From the NCBI RefSeq assembly GCF_014930365.1, contig NZ_JABXWI010000006.1, positions 62,001 to 126,000 on the forward strand: 64,000 nt of DNA, written 5' to 3'. Below, piece after piece: positions 56,476 through 64,000 of the stretch. The position numbers and the translations under genes are program-made. The DNA is from Streptomyces caniscabiei (lineage in GTDB: Bacteria; Actinomycetota; Actinomycetes; Streptomycetales; Streptomycetaceae). Every line of letters begins with the position of its first letter. Position 1 is the first letter of the stretch. The notes under the pieces are model-generated. The model was not told the origin of the DNA. It did no database searches and worked only from the letters and a program-made list of their open reading frames with translations.

Positions 56476-58593
56476 TCACGCCTGGTTGAGCTCGAACCAG
56501 ACCACTTTCCCCGCACTCAACCGCGTGGCTCCCCACCGCTTGGCCAGCCGATTGACCAGGTAGAGCCCACGGCCCCCCTCGTCCGTCGCCCGAGCCTGCC
56601 GCAGCCGGGGCAGCTGAGGCACGTCATCGGTGACCTCGCACCGCAGCACATCGGTCCGCAACAGCCGCAGGGTGACGGGCCGCGTTGCATACCGCACCGC
56701 GTTCGTCACCACCTCGCTGATGAGCAGCTCCACCGAATCGGTCAAGTCCTCAAGACCCCATCGGGACAGCGCATGCCGGGCCAGCCGACGTGCCCGCCCC
56801 GGAGCCATCTCCTCCGGCTCCAGGAACCAGTACGCGACGTCGCTGGGAGCGATCCCATCGAACCGCGCGGCAAGAAGCGCGATGTCGTCGTCACGGTCCC
56901 CCGGGCCGAGCATGTCGAGCACCTCGTCGCACAGCGCCTCCAGCGGCGGCGGATGGTCCGGCCCGGTCAGCTGCGCGGTCGCGGCCAGCTTCTCCCGCAA
57001 CTGCTCTATCCCGGTCCAGACATCCCGCAGCCGCGACTCCACGAGCCCGTCGGTGTACAGCAGCAGCGTGCCACCGGCCGGCGCGTCCAGCTCGACCGCC
57101 TCGAAGTCCACCCCGCCCACGCCGATCGGCGCCCCCGGCGGCACCCGCAACACCTCGGCGCGCCCGCCGAGATGCAGCAGCACCGGCGGCGGATGCCCGG
57201 CGTTGGCGATGGTGATCCGGTGCGAGACCGGGTCGTACACCGCGTACAGACAGGTCGCCATGCGGTCCGTGCCGAGCCTCTGGGCCTGCTCGTCGAGGTG
57301 GTGCAGCACCTCCTGCGGCGGCAGATCCAGGCCCGCCAGGGTCTGCGCGGTGGTCCGCAGCTGACCCATGATCGCGGCCGAGGTCATCGAATGACCCATC
57401 ACATCGCCCACGACCAGCGCGACCCGGCTCCCCGGCAGGGGGATCGCGTCGTACCAGTCGCCGCCGACCCGCGCGGTCTCGGCGGCCGGCAGATACCGGT
57501 GCGCGAGCCGCACGCCGGTGCACTTCGGCAGCGCCTCCGGCAGCATCGTGCGCTGCAACTCGTCGGCGATGTACGCCTCGCGGCCGTACAGCACCGCCTT
57601 GTCGATGCCGAGCGCGCTGTGCGTGGCGAGCTGGGCGGCGACCAGCAGGTCGTCCTGCTCGAACGCCATCCGCTCCGGGCGGCGCAGGAACACCGCCGCG
57701 CCGATCACCCGACGCCGCCCGCGCAGCGGCGCGAGGATCGCCCGCTGGCCGGTCGGCACGGTCAGTTCGGCGTCCGGGCCGAGGAGTTCCGGCAGCGCGT
57801 CGTGCGCGGCGGGGGCGTCCGCGAAGACCGGGCGCACCCCCCGCAGCACCTCCGCGAGCGCCCCACCGGGCCGTACCTCGCACTGCTCGGCGGTGACGAC
57901 GGCCAGGTCGACGGGCTGCTCGGGCTGGAGCGACGAGGGCATGAAGCCGCCCTCGGTGTCCCGCTCCTCCGGGATCCGGTCGGTGCGGCGCAGCCGCAGC
58001 ACCATGGGCCCGGTGGGCCGCTCGTCGCCGACCGGCAGCGGCTCGCGCAGATACACGAGGATCGCGTCCGAGAACGTCGGCACGGTGGCCCGGCACAGAC
58101 CCATCACGATCTCGTCCAGGTCGATGCCGCGGGCGATCCGCCGGGTCGCGGCGCCCACGAAGCGCAGCCGGTCGCCGTCGCGCCGCATGGGCATGGGGGC
58201 ACCGGGAGGCACTCCCTGCCCGCCACGCCGCTCCAGACCGCCGCCGCTGTTGCCGCCGCCCGACCGGTCCGGCTCACCGCCGGGCTGCGCCGGGATGGTC
58301 TCCGGCGCGGGCCTCGGGCGGTGCGGGTCGGGCTCGGTGGCCGCAGGCTGCGAATGCTCGGAGAGCGCCGGCTGCGCGTGCTCCGAGGGCGCCTCGTTCT
58401 TCGCGCAGGGGGCCGCGGTGCCCGGCTCGGCCGGCGCGTCACCCATGCGTGCCTGAGCGGGTAAGGCCGTGGCGGGCGCGTTGCGCATCGGCTCCTGGGT
58501 ACGCAGAAGCGCCCCGCGGGGATCCGTGGGGCCGGCGCCGCCCTGAGGGCGCTCGTGGGAGGTGGGGTGCTCCGTCACGCGTGTCGAATCCAT
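56476..58593 (-). CDS. SpoIIE-type PP2C phosphatase with GAF and HATPase domains
   Basis: 705 residues. N-terminal ~135 residues disordered; GAF domain (~155-330; FVGAATRRIARGIDLDEIVM); PP2C SpoIIE domain (~340-560) with metal-binding Asp in VGGDWYDAI, GDVMGHSMTSAAI, LLYTDGLVE and DRDDDIALLAARF; C-terminal RsbW-like HATPase (~580-700) with ELLISEVVTNAVRYA, EVTDDVPQLP and GGRGLYLVNRL. Such proteins dephosphorylate anti-anti-sigma factors and may also phosphorylate them, combining both switches. Target not encoded nearby. The 343-nt upstream region (58594-58936) shows no gene I can support. Confidence 0.92.
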   Translation of the reverse strand: MDSTRVTEHPTSHERPQGGAGPTDPRGALLRTQEPMRNAPATALPAQARMGDAPAEPGTAAPCAKNEAPSEHAQPALSEHSQPAATEPDPHRPRPAPETIPAQPGGEPDRSGGGNSGGGLERRGGQGVPPGAPMPMRRDGDRLRFVGAATRRIARGIDLDEIVMGLCRATVPTFSDAILVYLREPLPVGDERPTGPMVLRLRRTDRIPEERDTEGGFMPSSLQPEQPVDLAVVTAEQCEVRPGGALAEVLRGVRPVFADAPAAHDALPELLGPDAELTVPTGQRAILAPLRGRRRVIGAAVFLRRPERMAFEQDDLLVAAQLATHSALGIDKAVLYGREAYIADELQRTMLPEALPKCTGVRLAHRYLPAAETARVGGDWYDAIPLPGSRVALVVGDVMGHSMTSAAIMGQLRTTAQTLAGLDLPPQEVLHHLDEQAQRLGTDRMATCLYAVYDPVSHRITIANAGHPPPVLLHLGGRAEVLRVPPGAPIGVGGVDFEAVELDAPAGGTLLLYTDGLVESRLRDVWTGIEQLREKLAATAQLTGPDHPPPLEALCDEVLDMLGPGDRDDDIALLAARFDGIAPSDVAYWFLEPEEMAPGRARRLARHALSRWGLEDLTDSVELLISEVVTNAVRYATRPVTLRLLRTDVLRCEVTDDVPQLPRLRQARATDEGGRGLYLVNRLAKRWGATRLSAGKVVWFELNQA

Positions 58594-58936
58594 CCGTCCG
58601 GGACTGCGCGTCGTGAGCGCAGTGCGTCCCGCAAACCCGATACTTCGTCCCGCAGAAAGGCCGATACCCGGATTACGTGTCCTGGGAACGGAATTCCCGC
58701 GTGGTCAGAGGCAGTTCCTGTGGCACACACGGTACCGGCGGGCTCGCCGAACGACAGTACTGCCCGTCCGTCGGGCCGTCTCCGGCTCGTCCCGGTGTAA
58801 CCCTCGTACCCCTTGATCACGTCTTGCCGCCCCTCGGTGACGTACGGTCAAGCCCTGCCCGAACTGCGGGAGTTGCCCCTGTGAACCATTGCGGAGGACG
58901 ATCCTACGGTTGCGGACCGGGGGCGCATCAAGGGTC

Positions 58937-59629
58937 TCATGAGGACAAGTGCGCGGGCGTACGGTCCCAGTCGTCCGGGAGAGACGGTACTCCCCATGCC
59001 GGATTCGGGCGCCAGTGCTGCCAACCGTCCGAGAACGGCGGGCCCCACGCGCGGATCACCTCCACCGCCGACCGCCCCGCCTCCCGGACCCGCTCGGCCG
59101 CCGAAGCGTCCATCAGACCGTCCTGCTGGGCCTGCGCGAACTCGTCCTCGTCGAGCCAGTTCCACGATCGGTCCGGATACACGCAGACGTCCAGGAAGTG
59201 GTCCTCGGAGTCCACACCGCCGTCCCAACGAGCCAGCGGCGTCTCCAGGTTGACGTACCAGTTCTTGAAACGCCAACCCTGCTCCCAGAACAGCCACACC
59301 GACCACGGCTCGCCCGGCCGTGCCAGCTTCAGCACTCCGGTGCCGGACCAGCGGCCGAGCCGCACGCTCCGAGGCTCCTTGTAGCGGGAGTCGAGCGGTA
59401 CCGAGGTCAGCGAGGCGCCGTCCGCCAGCGCGGGTCGTACGCATTCGGTGCCGGGTGCCAACCACACGGCCAGCAGCTCCGCGTCGTCGCGCACCACCGT
59501 GACGGGACGCGCGATATGGAAGCGATCGCCGCCGTTCTCCCGGTAACGCCACAGGATCTGACTCCCCGGCTCCCAGAACGCCGTCGCCCCGCCCGCTTCC
59601 ACTCGTCTCACCACTCCGTCGTCTCCCAT
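58937..59629 (-). CDS. DUF402-domain protein (FomD-like)
   Basis: 230 residues. The DUF402 core is clear: RYKEPRSVRLGRW, WSVWLFWEQGWRFKNWYVNL, SEDHFLDVCVYPDRSWNWLD with the acidic metal-binding residues Asp/Glu, and DEDEFAQAQQ. FomD and relatives hydrolyse nucleotide esters or phosphonate-CMP intermediates using divalent metal; the physiological substrate here is unknown. Cytosolic, single gene. In streptomycetes a DUF402 gene normally sits beside fumC, as here. Confidence 0.88.
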   Translation of the reverse strand: MGDDGVVRRVEAGGATAFWEPGSQILWRYRENGGDRFHIARPVTVVRDDAELLAVWLAPGTECVRPALADGASLTSVPLDSRYKEPRSVRLGRWSGTGVLKLARPGEPWSVWLFWEQGWRFKNWYVNLETPLARWDGGVDSEDHFLDVCVYPDRSWNWLDEDEFAQAQQDGLMDASAAERVREAGRSAVEVIRAWGPPFSDGWQHWRPNPAWGVPSLPDDWDRTPAHLSS

Positions 59630-59754
59630 GCGCAGATATTAGGTGTCATGCGCATATGACGCTGCGGTACCGGTCACGGTTCACGCCTCGGCGGGAATCG
59701 GTTACCCGGGGGACACCCACGAAGGCCGGAACTCGCCGTCCGCTCACGGTCGCG

Positions 59755-61140
59755 TCACGGCCGTGTCATCCGCAGGACATCCAGCGCCTCGTCGAGCTGC
59801 GCCAGCGTCAGATCGCCGCGCTCCACGTACCCGCCGTCCAGGACGACCTCCCGGATGGTCCGACGCTCGGCGAGCGCCCTCTTGGCCACCTTCGCGGCCT
59901 CCTCGTACCCGATGTACTTGTTGAGCGGGGTGACCACGGACGGGGACGACTCGGCGTACTCACGGGCCCGTTCCCGGTGCGCGACGATCCCGTCCACGGT
60001 CCGGTCGGCGAGCAGCCGCGAGACGTTCGCCAGCAGCCGGACGGACTCCAGCACGTTCTTGGCGATGACCGGCAGCATCACGTTGAGCTCGAAGTTGCCG
60101 GAGGCGCCCGCCGTGGTGACCGTGACGTCGTTGCCCGTGACCTGCGCGGCGACCATGAGAACGGCCTCCGGGATCACCGGGTTGACCTTGCCCGGCATGA
60201 TCGAGGAACCGGGCTGGAGGTCGGGCAGGGAGATCTCCGCGAGACCGGTCCGCGGGCCCGACGCCATCCACCGCAGATCGTTGGCGATCTTGGTGAGGGA
60301 GACCGCGATCGTACGGAGCTGGCCGGACGTCTCGACGATCCCGTCCCGCGCGCCCTGCGCCTCGAAGTGGTCCCGCGCCTCGGTGAGCGGCAGCCCGGTG
60401 GCCCGCGCGACCTCCGCGATGACGGCGGCGGAGAACCCGGGCGGTGTGTTGATGCCCGTGCCCACCGCCGTGCCGCCCAGGGGGAGTTCGGCGAGGCGGG
60501 GGAGCGAGGCCTCCAGCCGCTCGACGCCGTACCGCACCTGGGCCGCGTATCCGCCGAACTCCTGGCCGAGAGTGACCGGTGTGGCGTCCATGAGATGCGT
60601 ACGGCCGGACTTCACGACGTCCGCGAACTCCACGGACTTACGGGTGAGCGCGTCGGCGAGATGCCGCAGCGCCGGGATCAGATCACGCGTCACGGCGGCG
60701 GTGGCGGCGATGTGGATCGAGGACGGGAAGACGTCGTTGGACGACTGCGAGGCGTTGACGTGGTCGTTCGGATGCACATCGCGGCCGAGCCGCTCGGTCG
60801 CCAGGGTGGCGAGGACCTCGTTGGTGTTCATGTTCGACGACGTCCCGGACCCGGTCTGGAACACGTCCACCGGGAAGTGCGCGTCCCAGCGGCCCTCCGC
60901 GACCTCGTCCGCCGCCTCCCGGATCGCCTCGGCGATGTCCTTGTCGAGCACGCCCAGTTCGGCGTTGACCTTCGCGGCCGCGCCCTTGATCCGGGCCAGG
61001 GCCTCGATGTGGGCACGCTCGATGTGCTGCCCGGAGACCGGGAAGTTCTCGACCGCCCGCTGGGTCTGGGCCCGCCACTTGGCGTCCGCCGGCACGCGGA
61101 CCTCGCCCATGGAGTCGTGTTCGACGCGGTAGTCACTCAT
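59755..61140 (-). CDS. fumC: Fumarate hydratase class II
   Basis: 461 residues of the aspartase/fumarase superfamily, catalysing fumarate to L-malate without a cofactor. Signatures are GSGTSSNMNTNEVL, VNASQSSNDVFPSSIH, GRTHLMDATPVTLGQEF and the flexible catalytic loop GSSIMPGKVNP. The C-terminal NKYIGYEEAAKVAKRALAER is typical. Tetrameric TCA-cycle enzyme. Encoded after the class I fumarase on the same strand, 138 nt apart. Confidence 0.95.
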   Translation of the reverse strand: MSDYRVEHDSMGEVRVPADAKWRAQTQRAVENFPVSGQHIERAHIEALARIKGAAAKVNAELGVLDKDIAEAIREAADEVAEGRWDAHFPVDVFQTGSGTSSNMNTNEVLATLATERLGRDVHPNDHVNASQSSNDVFPSSIHIAATAAVTRDLIPALRHLADALTRKSVEFADVVKSGRTHLMDATPVTLGQEFGGYAAQVRYGVERLEASLPRLAELPLGGTAVGTGINTPPGFSAAVIAEVARATGLPLTEARDHFEAQGARDGIVETSGQLRTIAVSLTKIANDLRWMASGPRTGLAEISLPDLQPGSSIMPGKVNPVIPEAVLMVAAQVTGNDVTVTTAGASGNFELNVMLPVIAKNVLESVRLLANVSRLLADRTVDGIVAHRERAREYAESSPSVVTPLNKYIGYEEAAKVAKRALAERRTIREVVLDGGYVERGDLTLAQLDEALDVLRMTRP

Positions 61141-61228
61141 GCCCGGTACAGCGTCCCGGCCGTCCGTGATGTTCCCGGCCGTCCCCCGTGAGGGTGACCA
61201 CGGCGGACGGCGGACGGCGGACGGCCGC

Positions 61229-61249
61229 GGCCCGGCCCGGGACCGGGCC
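61229..61249 (-). terminator. GC hairpin between the two fumarase genes
   Basis: GGCCCGG-CCCGGGA-CCGGGCC, a 7-bp stem, 30 nt beyond the class I fumarase stop, next to a short GGCGGAC tandem run (61203-61224). No T tract. Confidence 0.4.
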
Positions 61250-61278
61250 GGACCGCCGCGTCGGGCGTCCGAGGAGGA

Positions 61279-62946
<1,668 letters not shown>

Positions 62947-63102
62947 GTCGCCCATTCCTCACTCGGCACTCGGCACTCGGCGCTCGACACGACGGCGCGG
63001 CTGGCCTCCATCGGCAGCGTCCACCAGCGTAGAACCTGGCTCGGAGACCGGGCTTGTGAGGTAAGGCTCAGTTCGCCGGCCCCGAGTTGTCCACACCCCT
63101 GG

Positions 63103-63118
63103 TCGCGATCTATCGCGA
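63103..63118. promoter_or_regulatory. Palindrome TCGCGAT-CT-ATCGCGA overlapping the -10 region
   Basis: Perfect 7+7 dyad centred 25 nt before the GTG of the DUF1707 gene. TTGTCC at 63087-63092 and TATCGC at 63111-63116 (18-nt spacing) could be -35 and -10, so a bound protein would block the promoter. The divergent class I fumarase starts about 155 nt away. Confidence 0.55.
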
Positions 63119-63135
63119 GTGGGTACGCTGCTGCC

Positions 63136-63858
63136 GTGGACCTTCAGAAGCGCCCCACCCAGGAACCGCCGTTGTCCGCCGCCGAGCTGCGCGCCTCCGA
63201 CGCCGACCGCGACCGGATCGCCGACCTCCTGCGCGACGCCCTCGCCGAGGGCCGCCTCACCGCGGACGAGCACGCCGAGCGCGTCGAGGGCGTGCTCGCC
63301 GCCAAGACGGTGGGCGAGCTGGACGTCTTCGTGCGGGACCTGCCGGCCGGCCAGGCCCGCAAGGCCGGGCCGGCGTATGTGCCGCCCGTGTCCTCCGTGC
63401 CCAACCGGCCGACGCCCGGCGCGATCCCGATCGACCCCGACGACCGGGTGGTCGCCGTCTTCAGCGCCTCCACCCGCAAGGGCCGCTGGCGGCCCGGCCG
63501 CCGGATCCATGCCTACGCGATATTCGGCAGCGTGGAGCTGGACCTGAGCGAGGCGCTCTTCGAGCACCGCCAGGTGATGATCAAGGTGATCTCGGTCTTC
63601 GGCAGCGTCGAGATCCGCGTCCCGGAGAACGTCTCGCTGCGCGGCAGCGGCGCCGGTGTCCTCGGTGACTTCGCGGTGGACGCGCTGGACTCGGAGGAGA
63701 CCGACGCCCCCGTGGTCTATGTGGACGGACTGGCCGTCCTCGGGAGCGTCGAGGCGAAACCCAAGCGGGGCAAGGTGATCGCCGATCTCCTCGGCCGGGT
63801 CACCGACCATGTCGCCCGCAAGGTGGACGATCATTTGCGCAAACGCCTGGATCGTTGA
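63136..63858 (+). CDS. DUF1707 / LiaF-like domain protein
   Basis: 240 residues. The N-terminal DUF1707 motif is RASDADRDRIADLLRDALAE GRLTADEHAERV (SHOCT-like helical segment). The C-terminal half has the DUF2154/LiaF-like beta-helix repeats FGSVELDLSEALFEH, FGSVEIRVPENVSL, LGDFAVD, LGSVEAKPK. Unlike LiaF it has no TM segments, so it is probably cytosolic. Possibly linked to membrane stress response, but function is not known. GTG start without clear ribosome site, near a possible promoter, so it may be leaderless. 63859-64000 is upstream of the next gene, with TTGACA at 63926. Confidence 0.85.
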   Translation: MDLQKRPTQEPPLSAAELRASDADRDRIADLLRDALAEGRLTADEHAERVEGVLAAKTVGELDVFVRDLPAGQARKAGPAYVPPVSSVPNRPTPGAIPIDPDDRVVAVFSASTRKGRWRPGRRIHAYAIFGSVELDLSEALFEHRQVMIKVISVFGSVEIRVPENVSLRGSGAGVLGDFAVDALDSEETDAPVVYVDGLAVLGSVEAKPKRGKVIADLLGRVTDHVARKVDDHLRKRLDR

Positions 63859-64000
63859 CGTCAGCGAATTCGACCATGTCCGGACAGGCCCCGAAGGGAT
63901 CCGGTCCGCTTGTGACCACGCGGTGTTGACAACGAATTCCAGCGGTTCGGGACTCAGTGCATAGGCCCGCGCACAGCGGGTAGGCCTTGCTGCATCGTCT

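Overview
This is a GC-rich actinobacterial chromosome segment, almost certainly from Streptomyces. It shows strong third-codon GC bias, GTG starts, ATGA overlaps, and many typical Streptomyces families: a DasR-type operator on a chitinase, SpoIIE/HATPase regulators, a PIN-PhoH protein, paired class I and class II fumarases, and a DUF1707 protein. I see no rRNA, tRNA, CRISPR array, prophage or insertion sequence. About 57 protein genes are supported.

Layout. 1-5.6 kb: the end of a tail-anchored protein-kinase-like gene faces a four-gene minus-strand operon (substrate-binding-like protein, TelA-like protein, lipoprotein with SBP and VWA domains, small membrane protein). 5.7-9.2 kb: Cmx-like chloramphenicol-type efflux pump, a small unknown gene, and an AlaA-like aminotransferase. 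9.5-11.6 kb: Ser/Thr-rich membrane protein and a secreted trypsin-like protease. 11.7-17.3 kb: a divergent catabolic locus (D-aminoacylase-like amidohydrolase and PLP amino acid deaminase on minus; PfkB KDG-type kinase, IclR regulator and RidA on plus) around a perfect dyad. I read it as a possible N-acetylglucosaminate (oxidised chitin monomer) pathway. 17.4-29.6 kb: PH-like acidic protein, M14 carboxypeptidase, RsbW-like ATPase, divergent Nramp-like transporter, two ECF sigma factors each with a one-TM partner, epoxide hydrolase, and a GH18 chitinase with a DasR-like site.

29.8-41.8 kb: a Tad/Flp pilus locus, from a zinc-ribbon protein through CpaB, a CpaE-TadE fusion, TadE, CpaF/TadA, TadB, TadC, a histidine kinase and response regulator, Flp pilin and a TadG-like protein, to a lipoprotein and an OmpA-domain protein. 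No prepilin peptidase lies in the window. 42-49.9 kb: reductase-like protein, AI-2E-family permease, secreted transglycosylase, PIN-PhoH, cis-prenyltransferase, methyltransferase, AhpD. 50-53.6 kb: a PadR-ABC ATPase-FtsX permease operon. 53.9-64 kb: class A penicillin-binding protein, SpoIIE phosphatase with a built-in HATPase domain, DUF402 protein, FumC, class I fumarase and a DUF1707 protein.

Three kinds of non-coding structure recur. (i) A ~28-bp GC-rich repeat with core GGGGCGCGGGGAACTGCGCG occurs ten times (one close inverted pair plus eight single copies), always between genes and often next to a gene end. (ii) A ~140-155-bp palindromic element with 23-nt terminal inverted repeats lies inside two unrelated coding sequences, read in a different frame in each. 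(iii) Several perfect dyads look like operators or terminators. Start sites were chosen from Shine-Dalgarno matches and overlaps; names rest on recognised motifs, not on database searches.
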